Of a DNA stretch of 64,000 nt, positions 9,163 through 18,023 are shown piece after piece. Each line of letters opens with the position of its first letter. Within the stretch, counting starts at the first letter, position 1. The notes under the pieces were generated by a model that saw only the letters and a list, made by a program, of their open reading frames with translations, did not search any database and was not told where the DNA came from. Origin of the DNA: Cardiobacterium valvarum. Its GTDB lineage: Bacteria; Pseudomonadota; Gammaproteobacteria; Cardiobacteriales; Cardiobacteriaceae. Location: positions 1,610,738 through 1,674,737 of the forward strand of contig NZ_UFUW01000001.1 in assembly GCF_900460955.1 (NCBI RefSeq), written 5' to 3'. Both the position numbers and the translations under genes were made by a program.

Positions 9163-9631
9163 GGGGTTTCCTTTTTTTGGCTGAGGGATAGGGGTTGGTG
9201 GGCAAGAAGTAGAGACGGGTGCGCGAGAGGCGGTCGTAGAGAGTGCAGCCGTCCACATCAAGGTAGCGCCACCATAGGCCGATTCCCGCTGGGGCGCAAG
9301 TGAGAAGGGCGCAGCACCAGCGTTTGAGGGCGCGCGCGGTAGTGAGCGGGCGGCCGTTTTCGTCGGCAACGGCCAGCCGCCAGGCGCGCATGCCGAGGGT
9401 CTGCCCCTGCCGCGTCCAGAAGTAAAGGTCGAAGGCGAGCCAGGTGACGAGCAGCGCCGCTTGCAACAGGTAGCGTAGCGTGCCGCCGGTGATGGCTTCG
9501 CCTTTGTTGAGGATGATGAAGAGGAAGCCGACGCCAATCCAGCAGGCGACAAGGAGCAGGGTGTCGTAGACGATGGCGGCGAGGTGACGCATGAGCGGGG
9601 CAGAACGGGCATCGGCAATAATCAGGGGCAT
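9155..9631 (-). CDS. RDD family membrane protein
   Basis: The 158-residue protein has the RDD pattern: an N-terminal PLMRHLAAIVYD segment (Arg and Asp in the first helix), a second helix from about residue 54 to 72, then TRQGQTLGMRAWRLAVADENGRPLT, the family's most conserved block, and a third helix at about 105-122. It ends TLYDRLSRTRLYFL, the usual DRLS-type tail. RDD proteins are small inner-membrane proteins, some linked to ion transport; substrates are mostly unknown. It overlaps the aminotransferase start by 8 bases. Confidence 0.85.
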   Translation of the reverse strand: MPLIIADARSAPLMRHLAAIVYDTLLLVACWIGVGFLFIILNKGEAITGGTLRYLLQAALLVTWLAFDLYFWTRQGQTLGMRAWRLAVADENGRPLTTARALKRWCCALLTCAPAGIGLWWRYLDVDGCTLYDRLSRTRLYFLPTNPYPSAKKRKPHV

Positions 9632-9756
9632 AGCGGCAGTGTATGGCGGGTTTTCCGCATACTAACACGGCGGCGGCTTGCGGAAAATTCCGCGACGAGG
9701 CGACCGTTTGCCGCTAAAATGTCGCCGTTTTTTCACTATTTTGCAGGGAACTGTTC

Positions 9757-11556
9757 ATGAATGTTTTTTCGCGGTATCGCACCGCTTCCGTTTTTGCCCT
9801 ACTGGCTGTCTCCGGCGCGGCTTTTACCCAGGAAGCGGTTGATGAAGAAGCGGTATTTGATGATGCACCGCCTTCGCTTGCCGACAATCTGCCACCTGAC
9901 CCGTCTGCTGCGACCAGCGAACTATCAGAAATGGCTGCTGACGGCGCTACACCGCAAGAAACCATGACGCAGGCGCACCAATCCATCATCAGTGAAGCGA
10001 TGCGCCCGTTTAACAGCCGCCGTATCGAATTGATTGAAACACTGGCGCTGAATCCGACAGAAGTTGCTTATCGCGGCCAGATTTATCCGCTGAAAAATCC
10101 GCAACGCCTGCGCCTTTTCTATGAGAACGAGCAATATCCGACCGTATGGACGCAGGAGAACAACCTGCTGGAACGGGTGGACGGGCTGAAACGGCTGATT
10201 GCCGATGCACCGCAGGATGCCCTGCCGCCCGCCCGCTACCACAGTGCGCTGATTAACAACCTGCAAGCGGGCGCGCAATACGATGATATCGTTCCGCTGG
10301 AACTGTTGCTCACTGATGCCTACCTCACTCTTGCTGGTGACCTTGCTAACGGCTTGGTCAACCCGCGTAAAACTCATCCTGAGTGGAATGCCGAAGGTGT
10401 CAGCGATGAAGCTTTGGGTGATATGCTGGCGCAAGGTGTCGTCTCCGGTGACATCGAAACTGCCATACGCACCATCAACGACGGTAACCCGCGTTATCAA
10501 GCGCTGAAACAGCGCTATAACGCCGTCATAGGTAACGCCATCCTTACCCCGACGAACAGCAGCAATAGTGCGCCGCTGCCGAAAGTCACCCTGCGTCCCG
10601 GCATGAATCACGAAGCCGTCGCCATCCTGCGTGACAAACTCGGCATCCCGGCAGAAGGTGGCGACCCTTTCTATTACGACGACACCCTGGCCGACGCCGT
10701 CCTTACCTACCAGCAAAGCCACGGCCTGAAAGCCGACGGCATCGTCAGCGGCAAGACCCGCAGCATGCTCAATGGCGGCAACAAAAGCGGTGGTGCGCGT
10801 AATGCCAGCGCCGACAGTCTGATGATCAACATGGAGCGGCTACGCTGGCTGCCGCAGGACATGGGGGAGACCTACGTCCTTGTGAACATCCCGTCCTACT
10901 ACGTCAAGATGTATCGCGGCAACGAAATCGTGTACGAAACCAAAGCCGTCATGGGACGTCGCGACCGACAAACCCCCGCTTTCACCAATCACCTGCGCCA
11001 CATCGTGATGAGCCCGAGCTGGACCGTGCCGCCGACCATCATGAAAAAAGACAAAATTAACAAACTGCGCAGCAATCCCGCTGCCTTCGATGGCAGCTTC
11101 GATGCCGTTGTCGGCGGACGCGTCATGCGCCCAAGCGCCGTCAACTGGGGCTCGCCTGCTGCCGTGCACTACACCCTGCGACAGAAACCCGGCGCGCGTA
11201 ACGCCTTGGGCAAGGTCAAATTCCTGTTCCCGAATAAACACGCCATCTACCTGCACGATACTCCGAGCAAAGGTCTTTTCAGCCGCAGCGACCGTGCCCT
11301 CAGTTCCGGTTGCGTCCGCCTGCAAAAGCCCGAAGAATTTGCCAACGTCCTGCTTAATAACAACGGCTGGTCATCCGAGCGCATCAAAAAAGCGATGAAC
11401 CAGAGCAAAGAACAATGGGTAAACACCCCGGAAACCCCCATCTACCTCGTGTACTGGACCACCTGGACCGAGCCGGACGGCAGGCTGCAAACCGCTGGCG
11501 ACATCTACGGCAAGGACAACATCCTCTTGCAGCAATACAAAAAAGCGCTGAACTAA
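9757..11556 (+). CDS. murein L,D-transpeptidase, YcbB/LdtD type
   Basis: A 599-residue periplasmic enzyme predicted to make 3-3 crosslinks in peptidoglycan. Residues 1-24 look like a signal peptide. An N-terminal scaffold region (about 90-270) is followed by a peptidoglycan-binding helix bundle ([20 protein letters not shown]...[13 protein letters not shown], about 280-345) and the YkuD catalytic domain from about 365. The catalytic loop has [11 protein letters not shown] followed by SSGCVRL with the nucleophile C519. Length and domain order fit YcbB/LdtD rather than the small ErfK group. The ATG follows AGGGAACTGTTC. fabA starts only 10 bases after the stop, so read-through into the fatty-acid genes is likely. 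Confidence 0.9.
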   Translation: MNVFSRYRTASVFALLAVSGAAFTQEAVDEEAVFDDAPPSLADNLPPDPSAATSELSEMAADGATPQETMTQAHQSIISEAMRPFNSRRIELIETLALNPTEVAYRGQIYPLKNPQRLRLFYENEQYPTVWTQENNLLERVDGLKRLIADAPQDALPPARYHSALINNLQAGAQYDDIVPLELLLTDAYLTLAGDLANGLVNPRKTHPEWNAEGVSDEALGDMLAQGVVSGDIETAIRTINDGNPRYQALKQRYNAVIGNAILTPTNSSNSAPLPKVTLRPGMNHEAVAILRDKLGIPAEGGDPFYYDDTLADAVLTYQQSHGLKADGIVSGKTRSMLNGGNKSGGARNASADSLMINMERLRWLPQDMGETYVLVNIPSYYVKMYRGNEIVYETKAVMGRRDRQTPAFTNHLRHIVMSPSWTVPPTIMKKDKINKLRSNPAAFDGSFDAVVGGRVMRPSAVNWGSPAAVHYTLRQKPGARNALGKVKFLFPNKHAIYLHDTPSKGLFSRSDRALSSGCVRLQKPEEFANVLLNNNGWSSERIKKAMNQSKEQWVNTPETPIYLVYWTTWTEPDGRLQTAGDIYGKDNILLQQYKKALN

Positions 11557-11566
11557 GGAGGCAACC

Positions 11567-12094
11567 ATGACCAGCACGCATACCCCGCAAAACAGCTACA
11601 GCAAAGAAGAACTGCTCGCCTGCGGACGCGGTGAAATCTTCGGCGCGGGCAATGCCCAGCTGCCGCTGCCCAACATGCTGATGATGGATCGCATCACCAC
11701 CATTAATAAAGACGGTGGCAAACACGGCAAAGGCGAAATCATCGCCGAATTCGATATTCATCCCGACCTGTGGTTCTTTGCCTGCCACTTCCAGGGTGAC
11801 CCCGTCATGCCTGGCTGCCTCGGCCTGGACGCCATGTGGCAACTCGTCGGCTTCTACCTCGCCTGGAGCGGCGGCGTCGGGCGCGGCCGGGCACTCGGCT
11901 GCGGTGAAGTCAAATTCAGCGGCCAAGTCCTGCCGACCCACAAAAAAATCACCTACCACATCCACATCAAACGCCTCATCATGCGCCAGCTCATCCTCGG
12001 CATTGCCGACGCTACCGCCAGCGTTGATGGGCGCGAAATCTACAATGGTACCGACCTCAAAGTCGGCCTATTCACCAGCACCGACAGCTTCTAA
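11567..12094 (+). CDS. fabA: 3-hydroxydecanoyl-ACP dehydratase/isomerase
   Basis: FabA dehydrates 3-hydroxydecanoyl-ACP and isomerises trans-2 to cis-3-decenoyl-ACP, the branch point for unsaturated fatty acids. The product is 175 residues (E. coli 172). The catalytic histidine is H74 in [14 protein letters not shown] and the acidic partner D88 in CLGLDAMWQ, both with the usual spacing. It has an AAGGAGG site and is followed 23 bases later by fabB, its functional partner, in the arrangement common in many Gammaproteobacteria. Confidence 0.96.
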   Translation: MTSTHTPQNSYSKEELLACGRGEIFGAGNAQLPLPNMLMMDRITTINKDGGKHGKGEIIAEFDIHPDLWFFACHFQGDPVMPGCLGLDAMWQLVGFYLAWSGGVGRGRALGCGEVKFSGQVLPTHKKITYHIHIKRLIMRQLILGIADATASVDGREIYNGTDLKVGLFTSTDSF

Positions 12095-12117
12095 CCCCCC
12101 ATAAAGAGAGCAACAAC

Positions 12118-13335
12118 ATGAAACGCGTCGTCGTCACCGGCATGGGCATCGTGTCCAGCATCGGCAACAACTGCAAAGAAGTCCTTGCCGCCCTGCAAAA
12201 TCTCAAATCCGGCATCACCCACAGCGCAGACTACGCCGAAAAAGGCCTGCGTTCCCAAGTCGAAGGCCGCATCAATATCGACACCAAAGCGCACATTGAC
12301 CGCAAAATCCTGCGCTTCATGGGCGATGCCGCCGCCTACTGCTACATCGCCATGAAAGAAGCCATCGAGCAGGCCCGTCTCCTGCCCGAACACATCTCCA
12401 ATATCCGTACCGGCCTTGTCGTCGGTACTGGCGGCGCCACGCCATCTGCCCAAGTCGAAGCGGCGGATACCCTGCGCACCAGCGGCGTCAAACGCATTGG
12501 CCCCTACGCCGTTACCAAAACCATGGCTTCCACCACCTCCGCCTGTTTAGCAACCCCTTTTGCCATCAAAGGGGTGAACTATTCCATCAGCTCCGCCTGC
12601 TCCACCAGCGCGCACTGCATCGGCCACGCCGCCGAACTCATCCAGATGGGCAAACAGGACATCGTCTTCGCCGGCGGCGGTGAAGAAGTCAACTGGGCAT
12701 TGACCTGCATGTTTGACGCCATGGGTGCCCTATCCACCAACTACAACGCCACCCCCGAAACCGCCTCACGTGCCTATGACGCCAACCGCGACGGCTTCGT
12801 CATCTCTGGCGGCGGCAGTGTCCTCGTCCTTGAAGAATACGAACACGCCAAAGCACGCGGTGCCGACATCATCGCCGAACTGACCGGCTACGGCGCTACC
12901 TCGGACGGCTATGACATGGTGCAGCCCTCTGGCGAAGGTGCCGTGCGCTGCATGCAAATGGCGATGGCCACCCACCCGGGCGATATTGACTACATCAACG
13001 CCCACGGCACCTCTACTCCCGTCGGCGATACCCGCGAACTCGAAGCTATTAAAGCCGCCTTTGCCGATAAAACCGTGCCGCCGATCAGCTCAACCAAATC
13101 CCTGACAGGTCACGCCCTCGGTGCCGCAGGCTCAAACGAAGCCATCTACTCCCTGCTCATGCTGCAACACGGCTTCCTTACCGCCTCGGCGCATATTGAC
13201 ACCCTCGACGAAAACGCCGTTGACCTGCCCATCCTGCGTGAGAACCGCCAGCAAACCCTTAATGCCGTCATGAGCAACAGCTTCGGCTTTGGCGGCACCA
13301 ATGCCACCCTCATCTTCAGCCGTGTTAATGCCTAA
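12118..13335 (+). CDS. fabB: 3-oxoacyl-ACP synthase I
   Basis: FabB elongates the cis-3-decenoyl-ACP made by FabA and is needed for unsaturated fatty acid synthesis. The 405-residue product has the thiolase-fold triad: nucleophile C161 in [12 protein letters not shown]296 in [11 protein letters not shown] and H332 in [11 protein letters not shown], plus K327. Length and the fabA-fabB order support FabB rather than FabF. An AGAG-type site precedes the ATG. The following gene's ATG overlaps the fabB stop (ATGCCTAA), so translation is coupled. Confidence 0.95.
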   Translation: MKRVVVTGMGIVSSIGNNCKEVLAALQNLKSGITHSADYAEKGLRSQVEGRINIDTKAHIDRKILRFMGDAAAYCYIAMKEAIEQARLLPEHISNIRTGLVVGTGGATPSAQVEAADTLRTSGVKRIGPYAVTKTMASTTSACLATPFAIKGVNYSISSACSTSAHCIGHAAELIQMGKQDIVFAGGGEEVNWALTCMFDAMGALSTNYNATPETASRAYDANRDGFVISGGGSVLVLEEYEHAKARGADIIAELTGYGATSDGYDMVQPSGEGAVRCMQMAMATHPGDIDYINAHGTSTPVGDTRELEAIKAAFADKTVPPISSTKSLTGHALGAAGSNEAIYSLLMLQHGFLTASAHIDTLDENAVDLPILRENRQQTLNAVMSNSFGFGGTNATLIFSRVNA

Positions 13336-14170
13336 GCCCCGCGCCATCCTCCTGCTCGTTGCCCTCACCCTAGGCGTGCAGGCAGGAGCCCAATACATCA
13401 CTGGTGAAGAACAACCTCTGCGTCCTGATCCCATCCCTGCCGGACAACACACCGTGCAACAACCTGCTGAAGCCCCGGTTGCCGGCAAAAAAAACAAAAA
13501 AACGCAGAAGAAGGGCGAACAGCCTGCTGCTGCAGAACAACCGCTGCCCAGCGCGGATAACCTCGAAACCTATACTGCCGCACAAATCGTCGAACAAGCC
13601 CAGGCTGAGGCAGCCGCCAAACAAGAAGCTGCGCAAAAAGCCGCAGAACAGGCGACACAAGCCGAGGCGGCCGCCAAAGCAGCAGCAGAACAAGCGGCTG
13701 CGCAAAGCTCCGTCCAGGATACACAAGCCGTCGTACAAAACGGTGACAACCAGGTAGCCGAACTCCCCGCACAAGGCGCAGATAGCGGCGAAATTCCCGG
13801 CGTGGAAGCCCCCCAAGATGATGCGGATAACGTCGCCCTCCTGCCCGTTGAACGACTTACCCCACCGCCACCGCCGACTGAGACCGTTATCGTCGAACAA
13901 GCCATCTACCGCTGCCCGCAAGGCAAAGGCTATATCTATGTCGATGCCGACGCGAAAAAAGGCCGTGGTCGCTGCACCCTTTACCGCGCTGCAAAAACCG
14001 AAGAAGTCCCGGTCGGCAGCCAGCCCGAAAAACCCCTGCCCGGCGGCAATGCCAGTTGTAGTGGCACCCTCAACTACAAGGGCAACACCTACCTCTTCCG
14101 CGACGGCATGCCTTGCCCCATCCCGGACAACATCTTTCGCCGCCTGACCCCGGCTGCCAGCAGCCGCTAA
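13328..14170 (+). CDS. secreted Ala/Gln-rich hypothetical protein
   Basis: A 280-residue protein that starts inside the last codons of fabB. Residues 1-21 form a signal peptide ([21 protein letters not shown]). Residues 50-150 are rich in Ala, Gln, Glu and Lys with heptad-like runs ([16 protein letters not shown]), suggesting a helical or extended periplasmic linker. The C-terminal 80 residues hold four cysteines in two pairs ([34 protein letters not shown]) separated by short strands, probably a small disulfide-bonded domain. A PPPPPTE stretch joins the two parts. I do not recognise a family. A longer frame starting inside fabB lacks a signal peptide and was rejected. Confidence 0.75.
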   Translation: MPKPRAILLLVALTLGVQAGAQYITGEEQPLRPDPIPAGQHTVQQPAEAPVAGKKNKKTQKKGEQPAAAEQPLPSADNLETYTAAQIVEQAQAEAAAKQEAAQKAAEQATQAEAAAKAAAEQAAAQSSVQDTQAVVQNGDNQVAELPAQGADSGEIPGVEAPQDDADNVALLPVERLTPPPPPTETVIVEQAIYRCPQGKGYIYVDADAKKGRGRCTLYRAAKTEEVPVGSQPEKPLPGGNASCSGTLNYKGNTYLFRDGMPCPIPDNIFRRLTPAASSR

Positions 14171-14175
14171 ACACC

Positions 14176-14853
14176 ATGAACACCAAAGCCCCCTTCCAGC
14201 GCCCCAAACTCGTCCCGCCCGACGACCATAACAAAGTCCTGCTGCATTCCTGTTGTGCCCCCTGCTCAGGCGAAATCATGGAGGCCTTGCTTGCCTCGGA
14301 AATCGACTACACCATCTTCTTCTATAACCCCAATATCCACCCGCGCCGCGAATACGAAATCCGCAAGAACGAAAACATTGCCTTCGCAGAAAAACACAAC
14401 ATCCCTTTCGTTGATTGCGACTACGACACCGATAACTGGTTTGCCCGCGCCAAAGGCATGGAATGGGAACCCGAACGCGGCAAACGCTGCACCATGTGCT
14501 TTGATATGCGCTTCGAACGCACCGCGCTCTACGCCCACGAGCATGGCTTCCCCATCATCACCAGCTCGCTGGGCATCAGCCGCTGGAAAAACATGGAGCA
14601 AGTCAACCAAAGCGGCCTGCGCGCTGCCGAACCCTACCCCGATGTCCAGTACTGGACCTTCAACTGGCGCAAAGGCGGCGGCTCACAACGGATGATCGAA
14701 ATCAGCAAGCGCGAGCACTTCTACATGCAGGAATACTGCGGCTGCATCTATTCCCTGCGTGATACTAACGCTTGGCGCCTGAAAAACGGACGCGGCAAAA
14801 TCAAACTCGGCGTGATGTACTACGGCGATGATGACCCGCCGACAGAAAAATAA
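14176..14853 (+). CDS. queH: epoxyqueuosine reductase QueH
   Basis: QueH (DUF208) reduces epoxyqueuosine to queuosine in tRNA, the final step of the modification, and replaces the cobalamin-dependent QueG in many bacteria. The 225-residue product has the paired cysteines C26-C27 plus C30 in [24 protein letters not shown], then [11 protein letters not shown] and YCGCIYS, the cysteine sets that bind the Fe-S cluster and second metal. It starts 5 bases after the preceding gene with no strong ribosome site of its own. A terminator follows at once, so it is the last gene of the rightward block that begins with the L,D-transpeptidase. Confidence 0.92.
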   Translation: MNTKAPFQRPKLVPPDDHNKVLLHSCCAPCSGEIMEALLASEIDYTIFFYNPNIHPRREYEIRKNENIAFAEKHNIPFVDCDYDTDNWFARAKGMEWEPERGKRCTMCFDMRFERTALYAHEHGFPIITSSLGISRWKNMEQVNQSGLRAAEPYPDVQYWTFNWRKGGGSQRMIEISKREHFYMQEYCGCIYSLRDTNAWRLKNGRGKIKLGVMYYGDDDPPTEK

Positions 14854-14858
14854 ACACC

Positions 14859-14887
14859 AAAAAAGCGGGCGACAAGCCCGCTTTTTT
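14859..14887. terminator. bidirectional terminator
   Basis: GCGGGC / GCCCGC with a five-base loop, extended by matching A and T runs (AAAAAA...TTTTTT). It lies between queH and the convergent hypothetical gene ending at 14906. Confidence 0.88.
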
Positions 14888-14905
14888 ATTGCCATTCCCG
14901 CCAAA

Positions 14906-15283
14906 TCAAGCGGCATCGGCATCTTCTGTTTCCAGCCGATTACGCAAAAACGGAATCTTGCCCGCCAATTTGCGTAAACCAGCAATCGTCCAACGCTTCA
15001 ACGGTAACCATACCGCAACACCGAAAATAGCTAGAACATACAGCGCCCAAGTGGGGAATAATTCGCTAAATAGATTCGGCAAAGCTAAAGAAGCGCGGTG
15101 TTTCCAGCCCACCTTGGCAAGCCCCTTATATTTCGATAAAGACTGCATAAATTTACTCGCTCCTACCTTATTCAATAAAGCTATACCTTTCTCGCCATAA
15201 GTTGTTGCTACTTTTATTGCATAATCATTTTGCGTAATTTTTCCAGCTTGAAAAACTTTCTCACCACCGAGTTTAATCATCAT
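14906..15283 (-). CDS. hypothetical membrane protein, possibly truncated by an insertion sequence
   Basis: A 125-residue product from the ATG at 15283, which has an AAGGA about 10 bases upstream. The frame is open further upstream (adding roughly NFADRFKDRSL) until it enters the terminal repeat of the insertion sequence, where a TTG at 15331 could also start it. The sequence has a basic N-terminal half (YAIKVATTYGEKGIALLNKVG), one hydrophobic helix (ALYVLAIFGVAVWLPL) and a basic C-terminus. The region is more AT-rich than its surroundings. The open frame running into the IS end suggests loss of the original 5' end. No family is recognised. Confidence 0.5.
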   Translation of the reverse strand: MMIKLGGEKVFQAGKITQNDYAIKVATTYGEKGIALLNKVGASKFMQSLSKYKGLAKVGWKHRASLALPNLFSELFPTWALYVLAIFGVAVWLPLKRWTIAGLRKLAGKIPFLRNRLETEDADAA

Positions 15284-15321
15284 TAAACTGCGATCCTTAA
15301 ATCTATCCGCAAAATTCGGCG

Positions 15322-15381
15322 TAATGGACAAATTTCATGCTTTTTTTGAGACGTTGCACTCTAATGGACAAATTTCATGCT
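15322..15381 (+). repeat. duplicated left terminal repeat of the insertion sequence
   Basis: Two identical 20-base copies of the terminal repeat stand 40 bases apart, start to start, with a 20-base spacer. Only the outer copy keeps the further inverted match to the right-hand flank. Confidence 0.85.
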
Positions 15382-15388
15382 CTTCCCT

Positions 15389-16346
15389 CTATTTTTTGCT
15401 GAAATAATCTTTTATAAACCGCAATTTACTCTCTTTTTTCAAGCCCCGATGACACTGCAAAAGCTGCTTCATTTCGCTGAATTTCCCTTCCAGCAAATTG
15501 GTCGTATTCGGGATACCCGGGTCGGGAAAACGCTCGCAGGTAAACAACCATGGCAGATGCCGTTTCAGGCTGTTGTAGGCGGTGCGCAGGCGCTTATGTG
15601 TGTAGTGTGAGTGGCCTGTTTTCTCGTTCACGCTGCGTTCGTTCAGGAAGGCGGCGTACTGCTCGTACCAGCGCTTGAGCGCCACTTCAAACGCCGCCTG
15701 AGTGGTCTCCGTCAGGGTCAATGACAGGGCCCGCAGCGCCTGTGCTGCCCGGCTTTTAGGCTTTCTGCTCAGGTGGCGCACGATGATTTTTATTTGGTGA
15801 AATTGGCACATCTACGGGTATACCCAGGAACGAATCCAGCAAGCCGCTTTTGCCATCGCAGATAATGCTTTGTATCTCAATGCCTTTTTCTCGCAACGCC
15901 GCGACCGCCTGCGTGTAGAGCGCGTTGGTTTCCCGCTCAACTGCCACGACCATCAAGGCGCGCTTGCTGCAAGCGTCGTAGAGGACCATGACGCCCCATT
16001 TTCGGCCGAAACAGGTGGTGTCCATGATGAGGTTCACGGGTGCCTGTGGCAGCGCGCATTCGGCCTGTGTAGCGGCTTTGATGAGGTGGCGACGGATCGT
16101 TTTGATGCTGCATCCGTACTGCGCGGCAAGCTGTGCGGCGCTTTGCTTGCCTTCGCTGTAGCGCTGCCAAAGGGTGTTGGGATTAAGGCGTTGGCCCCCT
16201 ATGAATTGGCGCTTGCAGGAGCCGCAATGGTATTGCTGTTTCCCGTTGTCACGATGCCCGTTTTTCTTGACCTGTTTTGAGCCGCAGAAAAAGCATTTTT
16301 TGTGTTCAAAGGTTTTGACCTCGCGTAAAGCCTTGCAGCGTAAGGG
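15389..16346 (-). pseudogene. transposase, frameshifted
   Basis: Read leftward, the first frame encodes a zinc ribbon (KCFFCGSKQVKKNGHR...YHCGSCKRQF), a helix-turn-helix (AAQLAAQYGCSIKTIRRHL) and the start of a DDE domain (IMDTTCFGRKWGVMVLYD, then IICDGKSGLLDSFLGIPV). The protein then shifts frame near 15812-15820 and continues as MCQFHQIKIIVRHLSRKPKS to a C-terminus with IPNTTNLLEGKFSEMK. Relatives read ...GIPVQMCHFHQ..., so about two bases seem to be missing. No ATG, GTG or TTG lies between the upstream TAG (16347-16349) and the zinc ribbon. The layout is that of IS1249-type elements in the IS256 family; the family call is from memory of such proteins. Confidence 0.75.
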
Positions 16347-16396
16347 CTACGGCGATTCTTAGCATGAAATTTGTCCATTACGCCGGATTTTCGTAG

Positions 16397-16428
16397 AAAA
16401 AAAAGCGCGGCATCCGCCGCGCTTTTTT
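16397..16428. terminator. terminator of the frdABCD operon
   Basis: GCGCGGC / GCCGCGC stem with a four-base loop, flanked by eight A on the left and six T on the right, 16 bases beyond the frdD stop. It works in both directions and separates frdD from the insertion sequence. Confidence 0.88.
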
Positions 16429-16443
16429 ATCGCTCAGATTTGC

Positions 16444-16842
16444 TTACCAACCTACGCAGAGGGTGATGAGAGCGCCGAGGATGGCAATGGCGTAAAAAAT
16501 ATTACGCGTGCGGTTGCCGATGTGAATGTGCAGGTCGTGCAGAACGTAGTAGAAGCGGTGCACGCCGTGCCACAACATGGCAAAGATGATGCCGACCAGA
16601 ATCAGGTAAACGAAGTTGTTGGCTACCAGCCAGTGAATGCTGTGGTAGAACTTCGCCGGATCACCAAGCATACCGAAGGGCAGCAGGACGCAGAGAACGA
16701 GGATAATCGGTGCGAGCGCGAGGGCTGCGATAGTGCCGCCGACAGAGAAGAGTCCCCAGTAGATGGGTTTCAGGTGACGGGTATGGCGGACATGTTCGTG
16801 TTTGAAACGCCACCAGTAGTTTTTGGTGCTTTGTTCGTTCAT
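16444..16842 (-). CDS. frdD: fumarate reductase membrane subunit D
   Basis: A 132-residue inner-membrane protein with three hydrophobic helices (about 28-50, 65-85 and 108-130). The block PIYWGLFSVGGTIAALALAP and the later WHGVHRFYYVLHDLHIH match the FrdD pattern. With FrdC it anchors the FrdAB catalytic dimer and forms the menaquinol site. It is the last gene of the frdABCD operon, starting 10 bases after frdC and followed by a strong terminator. The product is slightly longer than E. coli FrdD (119). Confidence 0.9.
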   Translation of the reverse strand: MNEQSTKNYWWRFKHEHVRHTRHLKPIYWGLFSVGGTIAALALAPIILVLCVLLPFGMLGDPAKFYHSIHWLVANNFVYLILVGIIFAMLWHGVHRFYYVLHDLHIHIGNRTRNIFYAIAILGALITLCVGW

Positions 16843-16852
16843 GGGTCTCTCC

Positions 16853-17245
16853 TCAGGACAGGCAGGCGACGAGTATCAGCAGGATGACGAGAACGCCGCC
16901 AAATGCCGCCCAGCCGCCTTTGATGATGAGGTTATCCGGCACGAATTTTTCGCCGCGCTGGATGCGGATGGCTTTCGGCATGGCTTCAAACCAGGTTTTG
17001 CTGTTGAGCAGCGAGCCAACGATGGCGATGAGGTTGATGAGCAGCATCAGCGGATTGTGCTGAAAGTGTGCCCAGCCCAGCCAGGCGGCTTCGCTGTTTG
17101 CCAAAGCGGCGACACCGTAAAAGAGGTTGAAGGCGGCGATAGCGGTGGTGATGCTGGTCAGCTCGCGCAGCATGTACCAGCGGTAGAAGCGGTTGGCTTT
17201 GTACCAGTCGTCAGGTTGGGCGTGGTGATAGGGTTTACGCGCCAT
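16853..17245 (-). CDS. frdC: fumarate reductase membrane subunit C
   Basis: A 130-residue anchor subunit (E. coli 131). The opening RKPYHHAQPDDWYKANRFYRWYMLRE, followed by three membrane helices and the SKTWFEAMPKAIRI loop, matches FrdC. In E. coli, Glu29 of FrdC in the RFYMLRE region is needed for menaquinol oxidation; the equivalent MLRE is present here. Its ATG follows the frdB stop by one base. Confidence 0.92.
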   Translation of the reverse strand: MARKPYHHAQPDDWYKANRFYRWYMLRELTSITTAIAAFNLFYGVAALANSEAAWLGWAHFQHNPLMLLINLIAIVGSLLNSKTWFEAMPKAIRIQRGEKFVPDNLIIKGGWAAFGGVLVILLILVACLS

Positions 17246-17246
17246 G

Positions 17247-18011
17247 TCATGCCTCCTGTTGTTTTTTCGGCGTTTTTTCGGGTTTGACGAGGTTCAGCCC
17301 CCAGTACGGCACAGCTGTCGCCTTGACTTGCTGGATGGCGCCTGCCGGATCAACGTGTTTCGGGCAGACTTCGGAGCAGGTGCCGACGAAAGTGCACGGC
17401 CAAACGCCATTTTCGTCAATCAGCGCGCTGTATCGCTGGCGGTTGCCTTCGTCGCGGTTGTCAAGGTTGTAGCGTTGCGCGAGGGCGATGGCGGCCGGGC
17501 CCAAATAGTCAGCGTTGATGCCGATTTGCGGACAGGCCTGGTAGCAGAGCATGCAGTTGATGCACATGGTGTACTGCTTGAATTTGGCCAGTTGTGCTGG
17601 GGTTTGCAGGTATTCTTTTTCGGCCAGTGCGCGCGGGTTTTTGGTGACGATAAAGGGGCTGACGGCGTTGAGTTTGTTGATGAAGGGGTCAAGGTCAACA
17701 ACGAGATCTTTTTCGATGGGAAAGTTGTCGAGTGCACCGATGGTGATTTCGCCGACATCCGCATATTCGCGCACGAAGGTCGAACAGGCGAGACGAGGCT
17801 CACCGTTCACCACCATGCCGCAGGAACCGCAGACTTCCATGCGGCACGACCAGCGGTAGGCGATGCTCGGATCGAAGTCGGCTTTGAGCAGTTCGAGGGC
17901 GTCGAGAATGGACATGTCGGGCGTCCATTCGATTTCAAAGGGCTGCGCCCAGGGTTTTTCGTCCTCGTCGGGACGGTAACGCATCAGGTTGATTCGGATT
18001 TTTTGTGTCAT
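17247..18011 (-). CDS. frdB: fumarate reductase iron-sulfur subunit
   Basis: A 254-residue protein that carries electrons from quinol to FrdA through three clusters. Ligand sets are visible in order: the 2Fe-2S ferredoxin domain (RWSCRMEVCGSCGMVV...LACSTF, about residues 55-80), the 4Fe-4S set (CINCMLCYQACP, about 150) and the 3Fe-4S set (CTFVGTCSEVCPKHVDP, about 205-225). The first residues MTQKIRINLMRYRPDED are typical. It lies 12 bases after frdA and just before frdC. Confidence 0.94.
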   Translation of the reverse strand: MTQKIRINLMRYRPDEDEKPWAQPFEIEWTPDMSILDALELLKADFDPSIAYRWSCRMEVCGSCGMVVNGEPRLACSTFVREYADVGEITIGALDNFPIEKDLVVDLDPFINKLNAVSPFIVTKNPRALAEKEYLQTPAQLAKFKQYTMCINCMLCYQACPQIGINADYLGPAAIALAQRYNLDNRDEGNRQRYSALIDENGVWPCTFVGTCSEVCPKHVDPAGAIQQVKATAVPYWGLNLVKPEKTPKKQQEA

Positions 18012-18023
18012 GTTGGGTGCCTC

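Larger units (their letters stand above)
15322..16380 (-). mobile_element. defective insertion sequence, IS256/IS1249-like
   Basis: The element is bounded by a perfect 20-bp inverted repeat: TAATGGACAAATTTCATGCT at 15322-15341 and its complement at 16361-16380. The match continues outward for 10 of 11 bases (AAAATTCGGCG against CGCCGGATTTT), so the true terminal repeat is about 31 bp. The left repeat also occurs a second time at 15362-15381. I see no direct target duplication. The single transposase gene inside is frameshifted and lacks a start codon, so this copy cannot move by itself. Confidence 0.75.

Noticed and set aside
16384..16443. The missing half of the gene interrupted by the insertion sequence.
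   Set aside because: Only a terminator stem for frdD is present; no coding sequence continues on this side.
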